A stretch of 64,000 bases of DNA. Source: Pinibacter sp031553495. GTDB taxonomy: Bacteria; Bacteroidota; Bacteroidia; Chitinophagales; Chitinophagaceae. Every line of letters starts with the position of its first letter. The first letter of the stretch is position 1. The position numbers and the translations under genes are program-made. Shown in pieces: positions 18,791 through 27,405 of the stretch. Below the pieces are notes generated by a model, which saw nothing but the letters and a program-made list of their open reading frames with translations, was not told the origin of the DNA and searched no databases. Location: assembly GCA_031553495.1 (NCBI GenBank), contig JAVBLN010000018.1, positions 144,173 to 208,172 on the forward strand, given 5' to 3'.

Positions 18791-19298
18791 TAACAGCGGT
18801 ATTCATCAAGGCCAAAAAAAATAAAAGATGCCTTGATAAAAGCTATAAAACGGCTGCATTTTCGATCATTTTATCATTTTCGCTTGACAAGTTGCTACCT
18901 GGCAAGCTGATGCAACTGAGCCTGCTTTCTCTTTATGGATGCAATGATGATAAGTGACGTAGGTTGATACAAGTATTCACTTAAGCAAAAGAATTGTAAC
19001 AGGTATCCACTTCGAATTAGAAATATTTGAAATTTATAAAAAAGCCGCGATTATTACTTAAATGATCCAAATATTTCAATAATTTTCCAGAAATAGTGTT
19101 ATTTTTTTATTAGAAATCACAAAATGTTAAGTTGGCATACTGTTTGATCTTTTTAATTCCATGAAAATTCGCTTAATAGGCATTTATATTAGCAATTAAC
19201 ATTTATTGTCCTGTTTATATGGATTTTTAATCAATGGCTAAGTATATAAGTTGATTTATTCAAATGGCAATTTTGTATTATTTATAAAAATCTGGTCT
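18791..19298. other. Intergenic stretch, AT-rich, with one pair of direct repeats
   Basis: No gene is visible. ACAAGTATTCACTT (about 18969) and ACAGGTATCCACTT (about 19001) are direct repeats about 32 bp apart, roughly three helical turns, and could be tandem regulator sites upstream of the T9SS gene. I cannot identify the regulator. Confidence 0.4.
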
Positions 19299-21005
19299 AT
19301 GAAAAACTTAAAATTCACACTTAGTGCTTTGGTTTTTGGCTGCCTCCTGTTTTTTTCGTCAAAAACTATTCAATCACAACCTATTCCTTGTACTGCTCAA
19401 TCGTATCTGGTGCAGAAAATAGGAAATAATTCTTGTTTGTATGGGGTGGATTTGGCCACCGGGGTAATGACCTCTATTAAAGAAAACATTATTCCACCTT
19501 CTGTAGGAGGTATTAATGGTATAGGGTATTATAATGGCTATTTGTGGGGTAGCATAACACACTCCAATGCTGTTGGCACCAGCAATGCAGCAGCTATAGC
19601 CAAAGTAGATGCCGGTGGCAATGTAACAACCTGGACATACCAGGAGGTTGGGTTGCCGGTAAATAGTAATACTAATATCGGGTTTAACGTTGGTGATGTT
19701 GGCCCTGATGGTGTTTTATATTTATTTAGCTATGGAGGAAGCCAAATATATAAAGTTAATGTTTCAGGTGAGACTCCGGTTTATATGGCTCCCCCCATTG
19801 CTATAAGTGGCGGTAATTTCAATACAGAAGGAGGGATTATCTCAGACTGGGCTTATAATCAGGAGGATGAATGTTTATATACAGTCTCAAGAGGGGTTAA
19901 TCCTGTGTTGTATAAAATAGATGCAGCAACAGGTGCATGTACTAGAATAGGCACACTTTCTGCGCCTGCAGGGTATAGTTTTACAAATAGTAATCCATCC
20001 ACATCATTTGGAGGCATGTATCTTGATTCCAGGGGGACGCTTTATATGGCTGATAATAACACTGGTAATATTTACAGGATACCGGATGTAGGAAATTTGT
20101 CAACTAATTACAAACCAATATTTACATCCAAAGCCAATCCTACCAATGGCAATGATGGTGCATTATGCCCATCGGCATGTGTTACAAACATCATTCGTGA
20201 AACAATTATTCTTTCACAGGGCCAGAGCTCCATTACACTAACAGGCGGCACTATGGCTACACCAAATGAGTGGAAATATGTATCGGGATCGGGTCCTTCA
20301 GAGCCCACTATAGCCAGTCCTTATAATACAGATGTAACAACAGCCTCAGGATTAACTAGTGAGGGCGTTTATATATTCAAACGGGTGAATCCCAGTGGAA
20401 ACTGTATGGATAGCGCAATAGCAATTGTAAGCTTTCTACCACTACCATTGCCTATTACTATAAATACATTTTCAGGAAAATTGCAACAGGAAAAAGATGT
20501 GCTGCAATGGGTTACGAGCCAGGAACAAAACAGCAGTTATTTTGAAATACAATACAGCTCCACAGGACTTGACTTTTCTGGAATAGGAAGAGTGGAAGCC
20601 AGTGGTAACAGCAATATCAATAAAACATACAGTTTTACAACCGACCATATTGGCAATAATGCTTATTACCGTTTGAAGTTGGTAGATATTAATGGCGAAT
20701 CTAAATATAGTAATATCATACATATATCACGTACATTATCATCTAATTGTGTGAAATTGAATGGAGTAGCGCCAGTGCCTTTTACAGATGTATTGCGTTT
20801 TAATGTGGAAAATTGTAAGACTCAGAACGCCAATGTTATGATTTTTAACACAATGGGGCAAATAATGAAGCAGCAGTCTTTTTTATTGCAAAATGGAACA
20901 GCTACTTATATGCTTAACGGATTGGAAGCATTTCCCAATGGCACATATATATTAAAAATAGTAACTGCCGATGGCAATGTGGTTACACAAAAAGTGATGA
21001 AATAA
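19299..21005 (+). CDS. T9SS-exported protein with beta-propeller-like body
   Basis: Starting at ATG 19299 (MKNLKFTLSALVFG) gives 568 residues with a signal peptide cut near IQSQ; an upstream TTG in frame adds an unlikely leader. Residues about 30-300 form repeated beta strands of the kind YNGYLWGSI, LYLFSYGGSQIYKV, LYTVSRG and LYMADNNTGNIYRI, suggesting a propeller of the DUF6923 type. A linker and a fibronectin-like strand region (DVLQWVTSQEQNSSYFEIQY) follow. The last 80 residues are a type A sorting domain ending in GTYILKIVTADGNVVTQKVMK, which directs secretion through T9SS. Binding target is unknown. Confidence 0.85.
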   Translation: MKNLKFTLSALVFGCLLFFSSKTIQSQPIPCTAQSYLVQKIGNNSCLYGVDLATGVMTSIKENIIPPSVGGINGIGYYNGYLWGSITHSNAVGTSNAAAIAKVDAGGNVTTWTYQEVGLPVNSNTNIGFNVGDVGPDGVLYLFSYGGSQIYKVNVSGETPVYMAPPIAISGGNFNTEGGIISDWAYNQEDECLYTVSRGVNPVLYKIDAATGACTRIGTLSAPAGYSFTNSNPSTSFGGMYLDSRGTLYMADNNTGNIYRIPDVGNLSTNYKPIFTSKANPTNGNDGALCPSACVTNIIRETIILSQGQSSITLTGGTMATPNEWKYVSGSGPSEPTIASPYNTDVTTASGLTSEGVYIFKRVNPSGNCMDSAIAIVSFLPLPLPITINTFSGKLQQEKDVLQWVTSQEQNSSYFEIQYSSTGLDFSGIGRVEASGNSNINKTYSFTTDHIGNNAYYRLKLVDINGESKYSNIIHISRTLSSNCVKLNGVAPVPFTDVLRFNVENCKTQNANVMIFNTMGQIMKQQSFLLQNGTATYMLNGLEAFPNGTYILKIVTADGNVVTQKVMK

Positions 21006-21080
21006 AATTAGAAGATACAATGGCCAAAACTCAAAAGTTGTTTGAGTTGATTAGAACAAAAGGTCGTGGAGTGAAAATTA

Positions 21081-21137
21081 GAAAATTGGTGTAAGATTAA
21101 TGTATGCAAAAAAACTATCTTATATCCACCAATTTTC
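21081..21137. repeat. Long hairpin after the T9SS gene
   Basis: GAAAATTGGTG (21081-21091) is complementary to CACCAATTTTC (21127-21137); inside it TAAGAT pairs with ATCTTA. No T tract follows, so it may be a 3' structure or a remnant mobile palindrome rather than a standard terminator. Confidence 0.55.
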
Positions 21138-21156
21138 AATGGCAAGTTATTGGGAA

Positions 21157-21313
21157 GTTAACTTATTAGTAAGAACCTGTATTTAGTACCTGTTTTTATT
21201 TTGAGCCCAACATTTGAATTACTATGGAACAGTTGTTGCGTCGCACTCTTGTGCAGTAGTAATTTTGTTCGGCAAGAAATAATAAGGTACTAAATATGTT
21301 CTTATTAGTAACT
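21157..21313 (+). repeat. GYGACRC element, copy 10, folding as one long inverted repeat
   Basis: The ends TTATTAGTAAGAAC and GTTCTTATTAGTAA are near-complementary, and complementarity continues inward (ATTTAGTACC with GGTACTAAAT; GAATTACT with AGTAGTAATT). The centre holds GTTGTTGCGTCGCACTC. Arms are about 58 nt around a loop of about 31 nt. This is the copy that most resembles a MITE. Confidence 0.8.
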
Positions 21314-21429
21314 ATGAATATAACGCAAAATGGGAGCTTCAAAATTTTTGAGTTAAATGAACTACACGTTGTTTCGAGTTCAGGAAGTATGGAAGGTGTA
21401 TGGTTTTTAAATCACTCTACCTTCTCCAT

Positions 21430-21508
21430 TCAATAGAACTACTACCGCTGAACGGAGCGTCGCAACTGAAGTTCAATCAGGGCTCAACTGCCGGTTCCAT
21501 AATAAAAA
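21430..21508 (-). repeat. GYGACRC element, copy 11 (core variant GCGTCGC)
   Basis: TTCAATAGAACTACTACCGC, GGAGCGTCGCAAC, TTCAATCAGGGCTCAACTGC and CGGTTCCATAATAAAA. The centre base of the core is T instead of A. It lies 3' of the DUF6427 gene. Confidence 0.75.
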
Positions 21509-21589
21509 ACCGAAGTTTTCATTATGCTACAATTCTTGTTCAGAAAGTATAATGTGATGACAACTGATTCCAGGGGCTGGCTTCTATTC

Positions 21590-22576
21590 TCAAAACAATC
21601 CATAATAATTCAGCAAAATCACAAACAGGAAAATACACCAGTGTAATAAACGAGTGAACAATTTGGAATCGGAAAAATAATAAAACGCCGCGTGGAATGC
21701 TGCTATAGGAATAACGATCATTAACCAGTGCTGGTAACCCGCATCGGGATTTATCAATATTATGACCATGGAAACTACCAGCAATACCAGCAACATACTC
21801 CAGGTCTTGCGTACCTGGATGAGCATTTTATTAAGATTTGACTGCACAAAAAACGCACCGATCAGGAAAGGTATCATGAGTAGTGTTATACCTCCTGTAA
21901 TCCAAAGGGAGGCGGTAAGTTTTGGTAAGTGAAAATTAATTGGAGAAACTAATTTTTCCCAATGCCATTTGTCTATTAGAAAAAGCACTACAAATAAAAA
22001 GTAATAAGGCGTGATTAACCCCAGCATTGATATAAACCATTCGGTAATGCGAAATGGTCGCATAATAAGCAGGCCCATTACCAATAACAATATAAATGCA
22101 ATAGTAGGTGTATAAATAAGCGGCAGAAGACCTACCAAAACGCTTGTGTTGAAAATGTGTGTACGGGGCTGACTGCTGTTATACCATTTCAAAATCAGGT
22201 ACCAAATCCAGATGAGAATGAAGTTTACCAGTAATGGCGCCGAAAAATAACTCCACTCTTTTTCCAATGAAGTGGCCAACAAATATGACATGCCCACCAG
22301 GTAGTTGGGCTTTGGAAATATTTTCAGATTATTGCAAAGCCGGTTCAACAACGTACTTTGAGCGAATAAAAATATAAACGCGATAACAGGAAACAATATA
22401 GGCGCAGGTTTGGTAAAAGGCTCAAGAAACCTGAGTATGAGGTGATATATGTAATTATCTCCTTCAAGCTGAATTGCATATTGGCCGTGCAAAAACATGG
22501 GAAACTTAATTACCAGTGCATACAACAACAGGAAAAAAGCGTTACCCAGGTTATTTTGTTTAAAAACTCCTACCAC
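21590..22576 (-). CDS. DUF6427-family polytopic membrane protein
   Basis: A 328-residue hydrophobic protein with about nine or ten predicted transmembrane helices, beginning VFKQNNLGNAFFLLLYALVI and ending in a TM helix LLHWCIFLFVILLNYYGLF. Family members are Bacteroidota-specific and of unknown function. The start chosen is GTG at 22576; no in-frame ATG is close upstream. It lies 48 bp after the stop of the secreted protein gene at 22625 and is probably cotranscribed with it. Confidence 0.78.
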   Translation of the reverse strand: MVGVFKQNNLGNAFFLLLYALVIKFPMFLHGQYAIQLEGDNYIYHLILRFLEPFTKPAPILFPVIAFIFLFAQSTLLNRLCNNLKIFPKPNYLVGMSYLLATSLEKEWSYFSAPLLVNFILIWIWYLILKWYNSSQPRTHIFNTSVLVGLLPLIYTPTIAFILLLVMGLLIMRPFRITEWFISMLGLITPYYFLFVVLFLIDKWHWEKLVSPINFHLPKLTASLWITGGITLLMIPFLIGAFFVQSNLNKMLIQVRKTWSMLLVLLVVSMVIILINPDAGYQHWLMIVIPIAAFHAAFYYFSDSKLFTRLLHWCIFLFVILLNYYGLF

Positions 22577-22624
22577 TGTATAATTTTTAGGGAGTGGATC
22601 TATTTATTTAAAAAAATGAATGAA

Positions 22625-24166
22625 TTAAAAATCAACTTTCGCAAAACACAAATAGTTTCTATACCAGCATGGAATGATCATTTGCCTGCTGCTCACTTGT
22701 TTTGAAAACCGCGGCATAAATTCATATCCCCTGTCAAGATTCTTTAATGTAGGATGACGGGAAATTTTGCCATCAGGACCAATGCTTTGATCGCTTAACA
22801 TTAATGTACGGCGCTCGTATTGATTATATAGAAAATGAAGTTCTCCTCCGGTATTCACTAAGCCATATGAAATAGAATTATCCGATTCGTCATCATATTG
22901 GTTTTTGGGAATGATATTGCTCCATTCCATTTGTCCGTCGCTGTCAAAAGATAAAATCATTATATTATCCGCGAAAAATCTTGTATTCTGATAGTTGTTC
23001 CAGCCTCCCCTGTTCCACGGCATATAGTATGGGCTGTAGTACGGATAATAATAGTAATCATACGGCGACATCCACGGACTTCCCCAATATGGATTGTTCC
23101 ACCTGTTATAATAATTCCCTCTTGAAGAAGAATAAAGAGATTCGGCTATTAATAAATAGCCGCCATCTTTCCGTACTATCACGTTCTTAATATAATAATC
23201 ATCAAATGCTGTTTTCTTGCCGCCGTCTTCACCTTTGGCCGCGTCTCTCAATTCATCGTTGAACACAAAAGTTTTTTCATGCAATTTTTGATTATTGGTA
23301 ATATCCCAGGAAAGCGCATACAAGCCTTCCACACTTCCTCTTTTTTGTTTGTAATAAAAAGAAGATAATAAGGTACGGCGATTTGTATTGTCAACTTTAA
23401 GTCGCAGTTCATCCAGTATTTTTGTACCAATATCTACAGGACGTATTGCAAAATCAAGCGAATCACGATACTTGGTTACCAGGTTTATATTTGAGATCGA
23501 TTCGTTGCTCCCGTTATTTCTCACAAATTTGCAAAATACCAGTTCGCTGTTATTGGTGAGGTAAAAATCTGTAAAGTAATTATGGCGTTCTTCCATTGCC
23601 AGTTGCGCCCTGCTTTTATCCACAAGGTTCATATTGTTATCATAAAGCAGCATGGTAAAAAGATAGTTGCGCTGATTTGAGCTATTTATCTTCAGCAGCA
23701 TTATTCGTTGCTTATCATCGCTGGAAATAACCGTATATACACGATCCGCATTAGACGCGTTATTCAGGTGCGTTGTATCCAGCTCCAAAGGCTTATTTAA
23801 CGGCTTGCCCATACCATCCAGCTTCACAAGATTGCAATACACTACATTCCGGCGCTGGTATTGATAGATAGCGTAAAAATAATCGGAATATGCAACGAAG
23901 TCTATATTCAAAAACCTGTTTTCATCAATAAAATCCATTGTGGACCGCGCCGCTAGCTTCATATCGTTATCATATACACAAATAACGTGACTGGTTCTAT
24001 TGTTTTTATAAGTAACAAAATTATTACCCATTTTTCCAATCACCTCAAAATTGGTTTTACGGGAATCATCTCTTTCAGGTTCAGAATATGAAATCCGGAA
24101 GTCTTGCGCCACAACCGTAATTGTGGGAAGCAAGCAAAACAGAAAATACAAAAGCCTGTTTTTCAT
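22625..24166 (-). CDS. Secreted protein of unknown function
   Basis: I chose ATG 24166 (MKNRLLYFLFCLLPTITVVAQ), which gives a clean signal peptide and 513 residues; the open frame extends 45 codons further upstream without signal-like features. The body is made of repeated short beta strands (for example NFVTYKNNRTSHVICVYDND and YFYAIYQYQRRNVVYCNLV), suggesting a beta-propeller-like architecture. Residues about 370-400 are extremely rich in Tyr, Trp, Pro and Asn. I do not recognise a named family. It sits between darB and a DUF6427 gene on the same strand. Confidence 0.7.
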   Translation of the reverse strand: MKNRLLYFLFCLLPTITVVAQDFRISYSEPERDDSRKTNFEVIGKMGNNFVTYKNNRTSHVICVYDNDMKLAARSTMDFIDENRFLNIDFVAYSDYFYAIYQYQRRNVVYCNLVKLDGMGKPLNKPLELDTTHLNNASNADRVYTVISSDDKQRIMLLKINSSNQRNYLFTMLLYDNNMNLVDKSRAQLAMEERHNYFTDFYLTNNSELVFCKFVRNNGSNESISNINLVTKYRDSLDFAIRPVDIGTKILDELRLKVDNTNRRTLLSSFYYKQKRGSVEGLYALSWDITNNQKLHEKTFVFNDELRDAAKGEDGGKKTAFDDYYIKNVIVRKDGGYLLIAESLYSSSRGNYYNRWNNPYWGSPWMSPYDYYYYPYYSPYYMPWNRGGWNNYQNTRFFADNIMILSFDSDGQMEWSNIIPKNQYDDESDNSISYGLVNTGGELHFLYNQYERRTLMLSDQSIGPDGKISRHPTLKNLDRGYEFMPRFSKQVSSRQMIIPCWYRNYLCFAKVDF

Positions 24167-24316
24167 ACAATATTTTTTCTTGTAATCTAAATTTACACGA
24201 TAGACATCAAAGGGAAAAGCAAATTTTGATAAATAGCTGAAGGATTTTCGTAAAAACAGATTATTGACTATGGCTCTGGTTAACCAACAGCCAATAATCA
24301 TATACTAATATCAAAG

Positions 24317-25453
24317 CTATACTACTGTAAAATGAACATATACATACGTAAAGCGGGCACTTTCCGGAATCATCAGCATTAAGGTATCACCTTTTTTCAA
24401 CCTGCCGCTGTTAAACAACTCTTCCAGCATTACATAAGGTGATGCACTGCCAATATTACCAACACGCACCAGGTTGGTATACCATTTTTCTGGCGCTACG
24501 GGCACTCCTAATTTAGTCATTTCATCAGCAATTTTTTCCCTGAAAAACTCAGATGAAATATGAGGAAGGAACCATGTGAGTTCATTCAGATCTATATTAT
24601 GTCTTTCAACAATTTCTTTCAAAAACACACCACCCATCGGCACTATTCTAACGCCAAGCAAACGGGTATCCTGTTTAAAAGAAAAAATGCTCTGATTACC
24701 CCATTCTTCCGGCTCATACTCAGAAAAACCTGTCAAAATTCCGTTTGGCTGCTTTACCGCACCCGAATACATGCAGGTAGGCAGTTCATTAGCGTACGAT
24801 CTTATTTCAATCCAGTCGGTTTTTAATGAGATGCCGTTTTCATTTGGCTTATCCTGCAAAAGAGCTGCACCCGCGCCATCACTAAGCATCCAGCGCATAA
24901 AATCTTTTTCGAAAGCTATTATTGGGTTAGTATCAATTTCTTTAAGCTTTTCCGCTTCCTGATTAAATTTTTCGCCGCGAAGCCACGTAGAAACTTTTTC
25001 AGAGCTGGCCGAAACAGCCACTTTTTTCTCACCACATTTAATAGCCATATACGCATACTTGAATGCCTGAAACCCTGCCGCGCAAGAACTGCTTATAGAT
25101 GCTATTTCTATAGGTTTACAACCCAGTTCGCCATGAATCATCGCGGTATGGCTTGGCAACAGTTGGTCAGGCGACATGGTTCCGCATACCAACAGCTCAA
25201 TATCATCTTTTGTAATCTTCCCATCAAAAAGTCCCTGAATAGCTGTAGCAGCCAGTTGGGCATTGGAATGTGTGCTTTTCCCATTCCTGTCCATTGCATA
25301 ATAGCGTGATGTAATTTTATTATTGCTCAATATTTTGGTGCGAGCCCTGGAAGGCTTGTTATCAATCATTCCCAGCACATCTTCTATCTCATCATTGCTC
25401 ACCGGTTCATTAGGCAAAAATTTCGCCATTCTAGTGATATAAACTTCTCCCAT
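24317..25453 (-). CDS. darB: DarB-like ketosynthase III (dialkylresorcinol/flexirubin type)
   Basis: A 378-residue thiolase-fold enzyme of the KAS III group with the catalytic triad visible: Cys124 in SISSSCAAGF, His298 in WFLPHISSEFF and Asn333 in VGNIGSAS. In flexirubin-type pathways DarB condenses two acyl chains, and DarA then helps form the 2,5-dialkylresorcinol ring. The darA gene is next upstream on the same strand, which supports this reading over a housekeeping FabH. The 518-bp gap between them holds two GYGACRC elements. Function by homology and context; the chain substrates are not deducible. Confidence 0.82.
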   Translation of the reverse strand: MGEVYITRMAKFLPNEPVSNDEIEDVLGMIDNKPSRARTKILSNNKITSRYYAMDRNGKSTHSNAQLAATAIQGLFDGKITKDDIELLVCGTMSPDQLLPSHTAMIHGELGCKPIEIASISSSCAAGFQAFKYAYMAIKCGEKKVAVSASSEKVSTWLRGEKFNQEAEKLKEIDTNPIIAFEKDFMRWMLSDGAGAALLQDKPNENGISLKTDWIEIRSYANELPTCMYSGAVKQPNGILTGFSEYEPEEWGNQSIFSFKQDTRLLGVRIVPMGGVFLKEIVERHNIDLNELTWFLPHISSEFFREKIADEMTKLGVPVAPEKWYTNLVRVGNIGSASPYVMLEELFNSGRLKKGDTLMLMIPESARFTYVYVHFTVV

Positions 25454-25683
25454 AATAAATAAATGATAATTATACGTTTTTGTTTTTTAAATAGTTTCCA
25501 TCAATACGCTTTTGCTCATGATGATATTGATCCGCCGATCCTCATTAAGAGATGTAATAATAAAAAGAAGTTGTTTGATCTGTAAAAATTTATTTAACCT
25601 ACAACTCCATTTCTAAATTAACTACTCCTGCCTCGCTCCATTTGTATAATACCTTCAAATGTTTTTTAGACTCCCATTCCGTT

Positions 25684-25832
25684 ATATACTACGAACAGGA
25701 TAATATAGTACATAGATTTTTTTTGGGATCAGCGGTATTGCTACTATTAAGCATCGTTGTGTCACTCACTTGTACTGTAGTAATTCTATTCGGCAATTAG
25801 AACCATTCATGCGCAAGCTTATACCGCATATA
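25684..25832 (+). repeat. GYGACRC element, copy 12 (near full length)
   Basis: TATACTACGAACAGGATAAT, eight T, GGGATCAGCGGTATTGC, CTATTAAGC, GTTGTGTCAC, TGTAGTAATTCTATTCGGC, and the right end CATTCATGCGCAAGCTTATA. It lies between darB and darA. Confidence 0.82.
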
Positions 25833-25851
25833 GGAATGCCATTAACTGAAG

Positions 25852-25930
25852 CGCCGAATAGCGAACCAAATGTACAAGAGTGCGACGCAACCAAAGCCAA
25901 ATATATATTCTTTGCCCGGCCCATAAATAT
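25852..25930 (-). repeat. GYGACRC element, copy 13 (diverged boxes)
   Basis: CGCCGAATAGCGAACCAAAT, CAAGAGTGCGACGCAACC and GCCCGGCCCATAAATAT. It is inverted with respect to the preceding copy, only about 20 bp away. Confidence 0.72.
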
Positions 25931-25971
25931 TCCCTTTCTTAAAATAGTGACCTTAAAGCGTATAGTACCAC

Positions 25972-26892
25972 TTAAATAATCCCCTCGTTATAATCCACGC
26001 CTTTAAAGTAATTCAACAGGTTTTTAAATGATCTCCTGTTAAACAGGCTCTGCATCTGAGCTGTCAGTCCTGATATGGGCGACAAAACAAAAATGCCGGT
26101 TAGTAATAACCGCTTAAACAGCATTACCCGCGGCAGCCTTGCAGCATCGCCTCTTTCTCCCTTTGCACGAATATATTTGGCAAATTTCCGAAAATTAGTA
26201 ATGCCCCGCCGCTCTAATACTATCAATGTTGGCTTTAGTTCAACAGCCTTTTTATCTATCAATTCCGGCTGAATCAATTCCGGCTTGCCCTGCTGCAAAT
26301 AACTTAAAATTATCGGGCCAAACCTCGAAGCCGCAGCTATGTCGTCTTTTTGCACACCGGCTTCCGGCAACATTCCTGAAGCTTCTTTTTTACCGGTAAA
26401 CATCCAGCGAATGATAGTGAACAAAGCCACCAGGTTATGATTGGTATCTGTAAAAACAATATTACCAACCAGTTTCGCTCCAACATTCAATAATGAAGCC
26501 TTTACTCTTTCCTGCGCATTCAGCCACATATTACGGCTGCCTATAACCGTTATAACCGGTTTCCCTTTTAATACCCGTGCATACTCACTTTTCAGAAAAC
26601 TGGTGGTTGGAACGGAGGGAGATAAAAACCAGGGCTGATAACCAAAAATTACAAGGTCGTAATTGTGCTCGGGTATATTCATTGGTTTAATGGGCGAAGG
26701 AATTTCCTCCACACATTCCGGCATGGCATCAAAAAATGTTTGTGACGACCAGGGAAACGGAAAGGGTGTAACCAACTCAATTTGGGCATATGTTACATCC
26801 ACATTTTCCTTTACAGGAGCAAACATATTATCAATTATTGTACGTAATTGTCCTGTTTGGGAAAAATAAACAACTAAAATATGCGGCTTCAT
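25972..26892 (-). CDS. darA: DarA-like dialkylresorcinol condensing enzyme
   Basis: Starting at ATG 26892 (MKPHILVVYFSQTGQ) gives 306 residues; an open frame continues 41 codons upstream through heptamer-repeat DNA and is not credible as protein. The protein has a flavodoxin-like N-terminus (YFSQTGQLRTIIDNM), then FPFPWSSQTFFDAMPE, YDLVIFGYQPWFLSPSVPT and PVITVIGSRNMWLNAQE, the pattern I know from DarA of flexirubin and dialkylresorcinol clusters. It would work with DarB to condense and aromatise two acyl chains. It is divergent from the ACP-KS-CLF genes. Confidence 0.82.
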   Translation of the reverse strand: MKPHILVVYFSQTGQLRTIIDNMFAPVKENVDVTYAQIELVTPFPFPWSSQTFFDAMPECVEEIPSPIKPMNIPEHNYDLVIFGYQPWFLSPSVPTTSFLKSEYARVLKGKPVITVIGSRNMWLNAQERVKASLLNVGAKLVGNIVFTDTNHNLVALFTIIRWMFTGKKEASGMLPEAGVQKDDIAAASRFGPIILSYLQQGKPELIQPELIDKKAVELKPTLIVLERRGITNFRKFAKYIRAKGERGDAARLPRVMLFKRLLLTGIFVLSPISGLTAQMQSLFNRRSFKNLLNYFKGVDYNEGII

Positions 26893-26937
26893 AATGGGTG
26901 CAATATAATCAGGAATTAAGACTTTGAAGTCAGATGT

Positions 26938-26990
26938 TGGTTGTTGGTTGCTGGTTTCCAGTTTCCAGTTGCCGGTTGCCGGTGTTTTAG
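26938..26990. repeat. GGTTGCC-type 7-bp-period tract
   Basis: Successive heptamers GGTTGTT, GGTTGCT, GGTTTCC, AGTTTCC, AGTTGCC and GGTTGCC lie in the divergent promoter region of darA and the ACP gene. Seven-base slippage here could alter promoter spacing; that is inference. Confidence 0.75.
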
Positions 26991-27142
26991 CATGGGCAAT
27001 CTTTACAACGTTCAAATCATTGAATTATTGATTTGGTACCCAGCACATTTCCCACATTTCTTACGTTTCTACATTCCATTTTCTACTTTCTTTGGTAAAT
27101 ATGTCTATTTTTCTTTGCTTTGTTAATATATACAACTAACAC

Positions 27143-27400
27143 ATGGATGATTTTAAGCAAACGCTAAAACTTCAGATAATAGAAGCCCTTAATCTACAGG
27201 GAATGAACCCTGACGATATTGTTGATTCCGCACCCCTTTTTGGCGAAGGTTTAGGATTGGATAGTATTGATTCACTTGAGTTAATGGTTTTACTTGAAAG
27301 AAATTATGGTATTAAGATAGAAGATGCCCGCGAAGGCAGAAAAGTTTTGGAATCTGTGGACGCTATGGCCGAATACATTCAGGCCAATAGAAAAAAGTAA
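27143..27400 (+). CDS. Acyl carrier protein
   Basis: An 85-residue acidic carrier protein. The phosphopantetheine site is Ser41 in GLGLDSIDSLELM. Four-helix ACP organisation is evident, with a basic C-terminal tail NRKK. It lies 5 bp before a ketosynthase gene and is divergent from darA, so it is most likely a dedicated carrier for a polyene or resorcinol pathway rather than the fatty-acid AcpP. Confidence 0.93.
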   Translation: MDDFKQTLKLQIIEALNLQGMNPDDIVDSAPLFGEGLGLDSIDSLELMVLLERNYGIKIEDAREGRKVLESVDAMAEYIQANRKK

Positions 27401-27405
27401 GCTAT

